From NCBI GenBank assembly GCA_030645615.1, contig JAUSNB010000068.1, positions 1 to 36,059 on the forward strand: a stretch of DNA of 36,059 bases. The letters are read 5' to 3'. The notes beneath the pieces are model-generated. The model was given only the letters and a program-made list of their open reading frames with translations. It was not told the DNA's origin and did no database searches. This DNA is from Actinomycetota bacterium (GTDB taxonomy: Bacteria > Actinomycetota > Actinomycetes > S36-B12). Every line of letters begins with the position of its first letter. Within the stretch, counting starts at the first letter, position 1. Made by a program: the position numbers and the translations under genes. Shown here in pieces: positions 15,550 to 22,672 of this stretch.

Positions 15550-16253
15550 ACCGCCCGGCGGGAGAGTCCGTCCCCTTCGGCACCGAGAACCAGGGCGACG
15601 CGGTCTGGCGGGTCCGACGCGAAGCTGTCGAGCGTCGTGGCGTCGGCCTCGAGGGCAAGCGCGGCGATCGTGAAGCCGAGGCCACGGAGGGTGTCCAGCC
15701 CCCCTGGCCAGTCGGGGAGGCGGGTCCACGGGACCTGGAACACGGTGCCCATCGAGACCCGCACGCTCCGGCGGTAGAGGGGGTCGGCGCAGCGCGGGGA
15801 CACCAGCACGGCGTCGGCACCAAGGCCGGCCACTGACCGGAAGATCGCACCGACGTTGGTGTGGTCGACGATGTCCTCGAGCACGACGACGCGCCGGGCA
15901 CCCGCAACGACGTCGGCAACCTCGCGCAGCACCGGGCGACGCATGGCAGCGATCGCCCCCCGGTGCAGATGGAACCCGGTGATGGAGCGCAGCACGTCGG
16001 CGTCCGCAACGAACACCGACAGGTCGGGACCCAGGCGCTCGATGACGTCGGCCATCGACTCCAGCCAGCGCTCGGCCATGAGCATGGATCTGGCCGAGAT
16101 GCCGGCATCCGCGGCCCGCCGGATCACCTCGATGCTCTCGGCCATGAACAGGCCCGACTCCGGCTCCTTCCGCGACCTCAGTGCAACGTCGGTCAGGCCT
16201 CGGTAGTCCGCCAGTCGAGGGTCGGTGGGGTCGGCGACGCGGATGACGGGCAC
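15444..16253 (-). CDS. TrmH/SpoU-family RNA 2'-O-methyltransferase
   Basis: 269 aa from GTG at 16253. N-terminal substrate-binding domain begins with VIRVADPTDPRLADYRGL, typical of actinobacterial members; the knotted SPOUT domain has motif 1 EDIVDHTNVGAIFR (126-139; N133, R139), motif 2 LVLGAEGDGLS and motif 3 VPMSGGVDSLNVAAA near the C-terminus. These methylate a ribose 2'-OH in rRNA or tRNA with SAM; target not predictable. A longer ATG start at 16331 exists but would run through the start region of the divergent acetyltransferase gene. The GTG is 6 nt after a GATGAT hexamer, possibly another leaderless start. The 3' end overlaps the GT87 gene. Confidence 0.87.
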   Translation of the reverse strand: MPVIRVADPTDPRLADYRGLTDVALRSRKEPESGLFMAESIEVIRRAADAGISARSMLMAERWLESMADVIERLGPDLSVFVADADVLRSITGFHLHRGAIAAMRRPVLREVADVVAGARRVVVLEDIVDHTNVGAIFRSVAGLGADAVLVSPRCADPLYRRSVRVSMGTVFQVPWTRLPDWPGGLDTLRGLGFTIAALALEADATTLDSFASDPPDRVALVLGAEGDGLSRRAVQASDVVVRVPMSGGVDSLNVAAASAVALWALRPA

Positions 16254-16308
16254 TCCGGCATCATCCCAGGGGGCCACAATGCTCCTCGGGCCGCGAAAGG
16301 AGCCAGCA

Positions 16309-17097
16309 TTGGAGCGCACGGACATCGTCATCGGCTACCTCGACGCGTTGGGGATCGCGCAGGAACCCCCCAGCCTCGCCCTCCTCAGCGAGATCACCAG
16401 CCGACACGTGGCCGCGTTCCCGTTCGCGAGCATCGGCCCGCGCCTGCGTGACGAGCTCCCCCTGGAGCCCGAGAGGCTGTTCGATCGAATCGTGGTGAGG
16501 CATCGAGGGGGCTACTGCTTCGAGCAGAACGGGCTCCTGCACGAGGTCCTCGAGGGACTGGGCTTCGACGTCGACTACCAGCTGGCCCGGGTCGTCAACA
16601 ACCAGGACATCCACCCGGGCCTGACCCACCGGGTCGTGCTCGTCCGCCTGGCTGGGACCACGTATGTCGCCGACGTCGGCTTCGGCCCCAAGGGACCACC
16701 GATGCCGGTGCCGCTGGCGGCCCCCGCACCGGGCAACTTCAGCGTGGTCGAAGGCACCCCTGGGGCCTTTTGCATGCAGCTCCTCGTCGACGGTGAGCCG
16801 TACACGCTCTATCGCTTCGACCGCGTGCGGTACGGCCAGGCGGACTGCGAGCTCGGGCATTTCTACTCGCACCGCCATCCGCAGGCGATGTTCGTCAACA
16901 ACCTCGTCGCATCGAGAATCCTCGCCGGCGAGGTGCGCTCGCTGCGCAACCGCGAGTACTGGGTCATTCGCCCCGAGGGCGAGGATCACCTGCGGATCGA
17001 TTCCGCCGCAGGCCTGCACCGGCTGCTCGAGGAGGAACTGCTGCTCAACGTGACTCGGGATGAGGCAGCGAGGCTGTTCGACGCGTTGCCGGCCTAG
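16309..17097 (+). CDS. Arylamine N-acetyltransferase (NAT)
   Basis: 262 aa. Catalytic triad of the NAT family: RGGYCFEQN with C70, LTHRVVLV with H107 and YVADVGFG with D122, at the family's usual positions. NATs move acetyl from acetyl-CoA to aryl amines and hydrazines; in actinobacteria they can also act in cholesterol-derived CoA metabolism or in amide formation in secondary metabolism. The TTG start is preferred because AAAGGAG stands 6 nt upstream; an in-frame ATG at 16279 would add ten residues. Its TAG and the TAG of the convergent propeller gene share the palindrome CTAG at 17094-17097. Confidence 0.9.
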   Translation: MERTDIVIGYLDALGIAQEPPSLALLSEITSRHVAAFPFASIGPRLRDELPLEPERLFDRIVVRHRGGYCFEQNGLLHEVLEGLGFDVDYQLARVVNNQDIHPGLTHRVVLVRLAGTTYVADVGFGPKGPPMPVPLAAPAPGNFSVVEGTPGAFCMQLLVDGEPYTLYRFDRVRYGQADCELGHFYSHRHPQAMFVNNLVASRILAGEVRSLRNREYWVIRPEGEDHLRIDSAAGLHRLLEEELLLNVTRDEAARLFDALPA

Positions 17098-18656
17098 GAC
17101 ACGATCGCGATGACAACCGTCCAGTTCTCGCTGGTCCCCGCCATCAGCCGCCGACCGTCGGGAGAGATCGCCAGGTGGTTGACGCGCTGGCGGAACACGT
17201 TGAGTCTGTCCACCGGAGAGGTCGGCCGGGGCACCGGGATCTCCCTGAGGATCTCGCCGGTGGCCAGGTCGACCGGGACGATGCCGTTCGTCGACACGTA
17301 GGCCCGTGTCCCTCGCGGGTCGACAACCACGTCGTGGGGCCTGCCGTGGACCCTCCACCTGGCGATCTCGCGCAGGGTGGTCGAGTCGAGGACGACGACG
17401 GCCCGGCGCTCGGGGCTGGCCAGCAGCAGCCGCTCGCCGTCCGGGGTGACCGCGAACCCGGTCACGGTCGACAGTCCCGGCCCCTCGTCGCGCAGGGTCG
17501 TGAAGTTGACCACCTTCCGGGTCGTGGTGTCGATCACGACCACCTTGCCGTAGCCGTTGCTGAGGTAGGCGCGGCGACCGTCAAGGCTCATGATGATCGA
17601 GTACCCGAAGTCGTTCCCCGGGATGGGTATCCGCGCCAGCACCTTCCCCGTCCTGGCACCCATGACGGCGACCATGTCCCGGTAGGCAATCGGCACGTAC
17701 AGCTCGCTGCCGTCGCGCGTGACCGCGAGGCTGGAGATCTCCCCGGGTGCATTGAAGCGTGTTGTGACCCTGCCTGTGCGCAGGTTGATGACCGAGATCC
17801 TCTTGCCGAACCGCACCGGCACGTAGGCACGCGTCCCCGACGGGGCCAGCGCAATCGACCCGGCGCGCAGGCCGGTGATGGTGTCCACCAGACGGGCACG
17901 GGCCAGACGCAGCACCTGTACGTTCCACGCAGTCACGACGTAGCCGAACCGGCCGCTACGGCCGACCTCCAGGTCGTCGGTCCAGCTGCCGGCCCTGGCC
18001 CAGCCGACTGCCCGGCCGACGATCGGGCCCGTGCGCGGCTCGGGCTCGCAGTCCACCGGTTCATCCGTGATCAGCACGCCGTCCGCAGGGCGCCAGGACG
18101 GCTCGAGCGACGGCTGCGTCGGCACCAGCCACGCGAGGGGGGTATCGACCAGCCTCGAGGACGTCTCGTCATTGTTGCCGAGGACGAGGGCCGGGATCTT
18201 CACCGTCTCAACCCGCAGCTCGAGCGCGAGCGTCGGACGCGTGGTGCCGGCCCAGCAGGGAGAACCTGAGCGAGCCTGCCTCGCCTGCCTCGCGGTCACC
18301 CGGCTCCCAACTGGGGCTCCCCCATACTGCACCGCGATGAGGACCCGGCCCGGGCGCTGGGAATCCCACGCCTTGCCGTCGCGCCGAATGTCGAAGTACA
18401 TCCCGACAGTGCTTACTGTGGGGACCGTCATCGTCGCCACGCCCTTGCGCACCCTCGCCGGGGCACCCCGGAAGGCGACGTCGGCGTGGCTGCGCGAATT
18501 GATTGGCGTGATGGTGCAGCCGTTGCAGCCTGCCACCAGCATGGTGAGCGTGGTCATGGCCGCGTCGCCGGCGAGGGCCGGCGGTGCGACGGCCGACGGG
18601 GCGAGAAGACCGGCGAGCACGGCCGCGGGCATGGCAACGGCCAGCAGCGGCTTCAC
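17094..18656 (-). CDS. Secreted YncE-like seven-bladed beta-propeller protein
   Basis: 520 aa from GTG at 18656 (GGGAG 8 nt upstream). Signal peptide at 1-30 ending APPALAG. An N-terminal domain of about 200 residues with CNGC at 44-47 and C134 (a possible disulfide-rich module; no family recognised) is followed by a YncE/NHL-like propeller from about residue 240 to the end, with repeated blades of the form ...ITGLRAGSIALAPSGTRAYV, GEISSLAVTRDGSELYVPIA, and GFAVTPDGERLLLAS. YncE-type propellers are binding scaffolds; in secreted proteins they may bind polymers or other proteins. No catalytic residues are evident. It is divergent from the mtn-type operon across 125 bp. Confidence 0.8.
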   Translation of the reverse strand: MKPLLAVAMPAAVLAGLLAPSAVAPPALAGDAAMTTLTMLVAGCNGCTITPINSRSHADVAFRGAPARVRKGVATMTVPTVSTVGMYFDIRRDGKAWDSQRPGRVLIAVQYGGAPVGSRVTARQARQARSGSPCWAGTTRPTLALELRVETVKIPALVLGNNDETSSRLVDTPLAWLVPTQPSLEPSWRPADGVLITDEPVDCEPEPRTGPIVGRAVGWARAGSWTDDLEVGRSGRFGYVVTAWNVQVLRLARARLVDTITGLRAGSIALAPSGTRAYVPVRFGKRISVINLRTGRVTTRFNAPGEISSLAVTRDGSELYVPIAYRDMVAVMGARTGKVLARIPIPGNDFGYSIIMSLDGRRAYLSNGYGKVVVIDTTTRKVVNFTTLRDEGPGLSTVTGFAVTPDGERLLLASPERRAVVVLDSTTLREIARWRVHGRPHDVVVDPRGTRAYVSTNGIVPVDLATGEILREIPVPRPTSPVDRLNVFRQRVNHLAISPDGRRLMAGTSENWTVVIAIVS

Positions 18657-18768
18657 GGCACCCACTCCCTGACAGGCATCAGTCCTCTGGATTGTGCCCC
18701 ATCGCGGGCGGACGAGGGGTCCTCGCAGCTCCCTTCGGGTCCGCTGCCTCGCGCACAAGCCGACTCAG

Positions 18769-18774
18769 TAGCCT
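18769..18774 (+). promoter_or_regulatory. Candidate -10 box of the MTA/5'-deoxyadenosine salvage operon
   Basis: TAGCCT fits TANNNT, followed by exactly 7 nt and the ATG at 18782; no Shine-Dalgarno is seen, so transcription would start at the A of ATG. No -35 box, SAM-type riboswitch or operator could be recognised in 18657-18781. Confidence 0.45.
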
Positions 18775-18781
18775 GCAACCC

Positions 18782-19540
18782 ATGTCGGCAACGGGGTCAG
18801 GCGCCCTCGGGATCATCGCGGGCACCGGCTTCTACGCCCTGGAGCCCCTCACGGACCCTCATGAGGAGATCGTCGACACCGCGTATGGCCCGGCGCGCGT
18901 CGTTGTCGGCGCGTGGCATGGCCGGCCGGCAGTCTTCGCCACCCGACATGGGGTAGACCACTCCGTGCCGCCCCACCTGGTCAACTACCGCGCCATCATC
19001 ACCGCCCTCGCCGACGCCGGGGTGCGGGAGATCCTTGCGGTCAACGTCGTCGGCGGCATCGGGCACGGACCTGGGGACCTCGTCGTCGTCGACGACTTCC
19101 TGGACTTCACGAAGGGGCGGCCCGGCACGTTCATCGACGGCACCGGACCGGTCAGGCACGTCGACGTCAGCGAGCCGTATGACGAACGCCTACGCGGCGT
19201 CCTCGCCCTGGCGGCCAGGGCATCGGGCCGGAGGGTGACGCAAGGCGGCATATACGCCTGCTTCGAAGGCCCGCGATTCGAGACGCGGGCGGAGATCAGG
19301 ATGGCTCGCGCGGCGGGCGCAACCGTCGTCGGCATGACGGGCGTCCCCGAGGTGGTGCTGGCCCGGGAGGCGGGAATGCCGTACGCGTCGCTGTGCCTGG
19401 TGGTGAATCCGGCGGTGGGCGAGTCCGACGAGCCGGTCACGATGGCCGACATCGAGCGGGTCATCGCCGACGGGCGCGTGCGCGTCATGGAGGTGCTGGA
19501 CGGGGCCGTGCGGCTCCTCGCCGTGAGCGTTTCGTCGTGA
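18782..19540 (+). CDS. mtnP: MTAP/MTIP-family purine nucleoside phosphorylase (predicted 6-oxopurine type)
   Basis: 252 aa. Trimeric PNP/MTAP family: IIAGTGFYAL (11-20) phosphate loop, TRHGVDHSVPPHLVNYRA (54-71), NVVGGIG (88-94), YACFEGPRFETRAEIRM (158-174) and GMTGVPEVVLARE (184-196). It cleaves 5'-deoxy-5'-methylthio- (or 5'-deoxy-) purine nucleosides with phosphate to a ribose-1-phosphate and a base. Where human MTAP has the adenine-binding TDYD, this protein has VVNPAV, with N209 in place of the key Asp; an Asn there is the 6-oxopurine choice of PNP and MTIP. With a deaminase gene directly downstream (GTGA overlap), methylthioinosine or 5'-deoxyinosine is the likely substrate. Adenine-type activity is not excluded. 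Confidence 0.88.
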   Translation: MSATGSGALGIIAGTGFYALEPLTDPHEEIVDTAYGPARVVVGAWHGRPAVFATRHGVDHSVPPHLVNYRAIITALADAGVREILAVNVVGGIGHGPGDLVVVDDFLDFTKGRPGTFIDGTGPVRHVDVSEPYDERLRGVLALAARASGRRVTQGGIYACFEGPRFETRAEIRMARAAGATVVGMTGVPEVVLAREAGMPYASLCLVVNPAVGESDEPVTMADIERVIADGRVRVMEVLDGAVRLLAVSVSS

Positions 19541-20844
19541 CCGACGTCGACCTGCTTCTCAGCAACGCGGACCATCTCCTGGTCTGCGACCCCGATGGCG
19601 GAGTGATGAGCGGTGCGTCCGTGGCGGTGGCCGACGGACGCATAGTCGACGTCGGCCCGTCCGATGACGTCGCGCGCCGGGTGCAGGCCCGGGAGACGCT
19701 CGATGCCCGGGGCCACATCCTCATGCCCGGACTGGTCAACCTCCACACGCACCTGCCCATGACGCTGCTGCGTGGGATAGCTGAGGACGTCGACCTCCAG
19801 GGCTTCCTGTCGCTCGTGTGGGCGGAGGAAGCCCGCGTGATGGGACCCGACGGCACCGCCGACGGGGCCAGGCTGGGCGCGCTTGAGGCGCTCCTGGGGG
19901 GAACCACCACGGCGCTGGACATGTACTTCCACCCCGAGGCGGCCCACCGTGCCGCGGTCGAGGTGGGCCTTCGCCACGTCATCGGGCCGGTGTTCTTCTC
20001 CTTCCCCGGGCCCGACAACCTCGCCTGGGCCGAGCGCATGGCCCTGCTGGCCTCCTGGCCCGAGACCCTGGCGGACATCGGCGGCCCGTACGTGCCCCGC
20101 GCGTTGATGCCGCATGCGCCCGTGACGGTCGGCTCGGCCTACCTGCGCGAACTGGCCGAGGCCGCAGCCTCGGGCGGCTATCTCATCCACACGCACGCCT
20201 CGGAGAACACCGAGGAGAATGACCAGACCGAGGCAGCGGAGGGCAGGCGCCCCGTGGCAGTTCTGGAGGACTCGGGCGTCCTCGCCCTGCGGCCCGTGCT
20301 GGCGCACGGCGTGCGGATCACCGACGACGAGCGGCGATTGCTCGCTGCCCGAGGGGCGAGCATCGCGCACTGCCCCACGTCGAACCTCAAGCTGGCCAGC
20401 GGCGCTGCCGACCTCGTGGCCATGCGGGCCGAGGGCATCGAAGTGGGGCTGGGCACCGATGGGTGCGCGTCGAGCAACGACCTCGACATGTTCGCGGTCA
20501 TGCGCCAGGCGTCGAACCTCGCCCGACTGGTGCATCACGACCCGGCCGCGGTCTCGTCACGTGACATCGTGCTCTGCGCGACGGTGGGCGGCGCCCGCGC
20601 CTTGAGGATGGAGGACCGGATCGGCACCGTCGCCGCCGGCCAGGAGGCAGACCTCGTCCTCGTGGATACGGCCGTCCCGCATCTCACCCCGGTCCGGGAC
20701 CCGTACGCCGCCATCGTCTATTCCGCCGGACGCTCCGACGTGAGGCACGTGCTCGTCGCCGGCGAGGTGGTCGTGCGCGACCGCGAACCCACTCGAGTGC
20801 GCACCCACGACGTAATCGCGTCGGCCAAGGCGCGGCTGCGATGA
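19537..20844 (+). CDS. mtaD: MtaD/DadD-type 5'-methylthioadenosine / 5'-deoxyadenosine / SAH deaminase
   Basis: 435 aa, amidohydrolase superfamily, TM0936/MtaD type. Metal and catalytic residues: LHTHLPMT (H70, H72), IHTHASE (H220, E223), LAHGV (H257) and GTDGCASSNDLDMF (D308). These enzymes deaminate adenine in 5'-modified adenosines to the inosine analogue; in Methanocaldococcus jannaschii DadD, 5'-deoxyadenosine is a main substrate. GTG start overlaps the phosphorylase stop by 4 nt (GTGA) and the aldolase starts 13 nt after its stop, so all are co-translated. Aminofutalosine deaminase of the menaquinone pathway is in the same broad family, but nothing from that pathway is present here. Confidence 0.87.
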   Translation: MTDVDLLLSNADHLLVCDPDGGVMSGASVAVADGRIVDVGPSDDVARRVQARETLDARGHILMPGLVNLHTHLPMTLLRGIAEDVDLQGFLSLVWAEEARVMGPDGTADGARLGALEALLGGTTTALDMYFHPEAAHRAAVEVGLRHVIGPVFFSFPGPDNLAWAERMALLASWPETLADIGGPYVPRALMPHAPVTVGSAYLRELAEAAASGGYLIHTHASENTEENDQTEAAEGRRPVAVLEDSGVLALRPVLAHGVRITDDERRLLAARGASIAHCPTSNLKLASGAADLVAMRAEGIEVGLGTDGCASSNDLDMFAVMRQASNLARLVHHDPAAVSSRDIVLCATVGGARALRMEDRIGTVAAGQEADLVLVDTAVPHLTPVRDPYAAIVYSAGRSDVRHVLVAGEVVVRDREPTRVRTHDVIASAKARLR

Positions 20845-20857
20845 CGGAGTTGCTGCC

Positions 20858-21517
20858 ATGACGGCGACGCTGCGAAGGGTGCTCCTGGATGCGTGCCGGG
20901 ACCTCGAGGACCGCGGCCTCAACCGCGGCACGTCGGGCAACTGCTCGGTCCGTGTCGACGGCGGGCTCCTCGTCACGCCCTCGGGCATCACCACCGGCGA
21001 CCTCTCCGCCGATGCCATGGTGCTCATGTGCGACGACGGCACATGGGCGGGCGACGTGGCCCCGTCGAGCGAATGGCGGATCCACCGCGACGCCTACCGG
21101 CACCGGCCCGATCTGGACGCCGTCGTCCATACGCACTCGACGCATGCGGTCGCGATGGCCTGCCTGCGCCGCGACATCCCGCCCTTCCACTACATGGTGG
21201 CGGCGGCAGGCGGTGCCGTCATCCGGTGCGCCGACTACGCCCTGTTCGGCACCGAGGAACTGTCCCGCAACGCCTTGGCTGCGCTGGGCGACCGCAGGGC
21301 CTGCCTGCTGGCCAACCACGGCATGCTCGCGCTCGGGGCCACGATGCCCGCCGCGATCGCGCTGGCCGTCGAGGTCGAGGCCCTGTGCGAGCAGTACCTG
21401 GCGGCATGCACCGCCGGCGAGCCCGTGCTGCTGGAGGACGCGCAGATGGCCCAGGCGTTGGAGCGGTTCGCGACATACGGCCGGCCGTCCGGCCCGGAGG
21501 AACCACATGGACGCTGA
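20858..21517 (+). CDS. Class II aldolase (FucA-like; 5-methylthio/5-deoxyribulose-1-phosphate aldolase)
   Basis: 219 aa. Zn-dependent class II aldolase/adducin fold: RGTSGNCSVRVDGGLLVTPSG (23-43) for phosphate binding, SSEWRIH with E72, HTHSTH with H91 and H93, and LANHGML with H154. E. coli FucA uses E73, H92, H94 and H155, so the match is residue for residue with a shift of one. Context (phosphorylase, deaminase, MtnA) indicates cleavage of 5-methylthioribulose-1-phosphate or 5-deoxyribulose-1-phosphate to DHAP plus methylthioacetaldehyde or acetaldehyde (Ald2/DrdA role). MtnB dehydratase is the same fold, but a dehydratase would require MtnC/D or MtnW/X partners, none of which is here. RBS GGAG precedes ATG; overlaps mtnA by 11 nt. 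Confidence 0.85.
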   Translation: MTATLRRVLLDACRDLEDRGLNRGTSGNCSVRVDGGLLVTPSGITTGDLSADAMVLMCDDGTWAGDVAPSSEWRIHRDAYRHRPDLDAVVHTHSTHAVAMACLRRDIPPFHYMVAAAGGAVIRCADYALFGTEELSRNALAALGDRRACLLANHGMLALGATMPAAIALAVEVEALCEQYLAACTAGEPVLLEDAQMAQALERFATYGRPSGPEEPHGR

Positions 21518-22550
21518 GACGGACACCGCCGCTGTCGTGACGATGCGCTGGACGGGCGATGCCGTCGAACTGCTCGACCAGCGTCTCCTGCCCGAGCAGG
21601 TGGTGTACGTGCGCTGCGCGTCTGCCGCGGCCGTGGCCGACGCGATCCGTGACATGGTCGTGCGGGGTGCCCCCGCGATCGGCGTGGCCGCGGCGTTCGG
21701 GGTCGCCGCAGAGGCGCTGAGGGTGCAGGATCGCCCGGATGCTGAGCGCGCCATGGAGGTGGCCTTCGCCAGGCTCGCCGCCAGTCGGCCCACGGCCGTC
21801 AACCTCTTCTGGGCCCTCGACCGCATGCGGGCCGGGTACGACCCGCAGGATCCTCGCGCGGCAGCCGATGCCATGGTTGCCGAGGCCGTCGCGATCATGG
21901 AGCAGGACGTCGCGGCGAACCGGGCGATGGGTGCCCACGGGGCGGCCCTCCTGCCGGACGGTTCGCGCGTGCTCACCCACTGCAACGCAGGTGCGCTCGC
22001 CACGGCGGGCTGGGGCACGGCCTTGGGGGTCATCCGCTCCGCGGTGGCGCAGGGGAAGGCGATCTCGGTCATCGTCGACGAGACCCGGCCCTACCTCCAA
22101 GGGGCACGGCTGACCGCGTGGGAGCTGGTCAGCGAGGGCATCCCCGCGACGCTGATCACGGACTCGATGGCCGGCCACCTGATGGCCACTGGCGAGGTCG
22201 ATGCCGTGATCGTGGGCGCGGACCGGATCGCTGCCAACGGCGACACGGCGAACAAGATCGGTACCTACATGGTTGCCGTCCTCGCCGGTCACCACGGGAT
22301 CCCGTTCTACGTCGCAGCACCATGGTCGACGGTCGATCTCGCGCTGCCGGACGGCTCGGCCATCCCCATCGAGGAGCGATCGGCGGACGAGGTCACCGGC
22401 TTCCGAGACCAGAACTGGGCGGCAGGAGGGGTGGCTGTGCGCAATCCGGCCTTCGACGTCACCCCCGCCGCACTGGTGACCGCCCTGATCACGGAACGCG
22501 GCGTCGTGCACGCGCCGGACACCGCCCGGATCGCGGCCCTCATCGACTGA
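21507..22550 (+). CDS. mtnA: 5-methylthioribose-1-phosphate isomerase (MtnA)
   Basis: 347 aa, the normal MtnA length. Seen: RGAPAIGVAAAFGV (53-66), catalytic HCNAGALATAGWGTALG with C159, and VGADRIAANGDTANKIGTY with D239, equivalent to Cys160 and Asp240 of the Bacillus enzyme; ETRPYLQGARLTAWEL (192-207) also separates MtnA from eIF2B subunits. It converts 5-methylthioribose-1-phosphate (and 5-deoxyribose-1-phosphate) to the ribulose isomer. ATG has GGAGG 6 nt upstream and lies inside the end of the aldolase gene. It is the last gene of the operon; no MtnB, C, D, E, K or W follows, which argues for cleavage by the upstream aldolase rather than methionine regeneration. Confidence 0.95.
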   Translation: MDAETDTAAVVTMRWTGDAVELLDQRLLPEQVVYVRCASAAAVADAIRDMVVRGAPAIGVAAAFGVAAEALRVQDRPDAERAMEVAFARLAASRPTAVNLFWALDRMRAGYDPQDPRAAADAMVAEAVAIMEQDVAANRAMGAHGAALLPDGSRVLTHCNAGALATAGWGTALGVIRSAVAQGKAISVIVDETRPYLQGARLTAWELVSEGIPATLITDSMAGHLMATGEVDAVIVGADRIAANGDTANKIGTYMVAVLAGHHGIPFYVAAPWSTVDLALPDGSAIPIEERSADEVTGFRDQNWAAGGVAVRNPAFDVTPAALVTALITERGVVHAPDTARIAALID

Positions 22551-22564
22551 GGTGCGCGGCTGGC

Positions 22565-22672
22565 CTACGCGGGCGTGGGGGTGGCCGACGGTGTCGGTGA
22601 CGGTGACGGGGTGGGCGACGGTGTCGGTGACGGGGTGGGCGAGGGTGTCGGCGTGGGCGTCGGTGCCGGTGG
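22565..22672 (-). repeat. Low-complexity repeat encoding the Thr/Pro/Ser tail
   Basis: Minus-strand coding DNA here is a run of near-identical codon blocks for Pro-Thr-Pro-Ser and Pro-Thr units (plus strand: repeats of GACGGTGTCGGTG and GACGGGGTGGG type). It encodes the flexible C-terminus of the large secreted protein; a shorter similar linker lies at about 22950-22995 between the fourth and fifth Ig-like domains. Confidence 0.8.

Noticed and set aside
18657-18781. SAM- or purine-type riboswitch in front of the salvage operon
   Set aside because: No conserved core could be recognised, and the TANNNT spacing suggests that the mRNA has no leader.
20858-21517. MtnB (methylthioribulose-1-phosphate dehydratase) of the full methionine salvage pathway
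   Set aside because: The residues match FucA one for one, and no mtnC, mtnD, mtnW or mtnX is near; the aldolase reading fits the context better, although the fold is shared.
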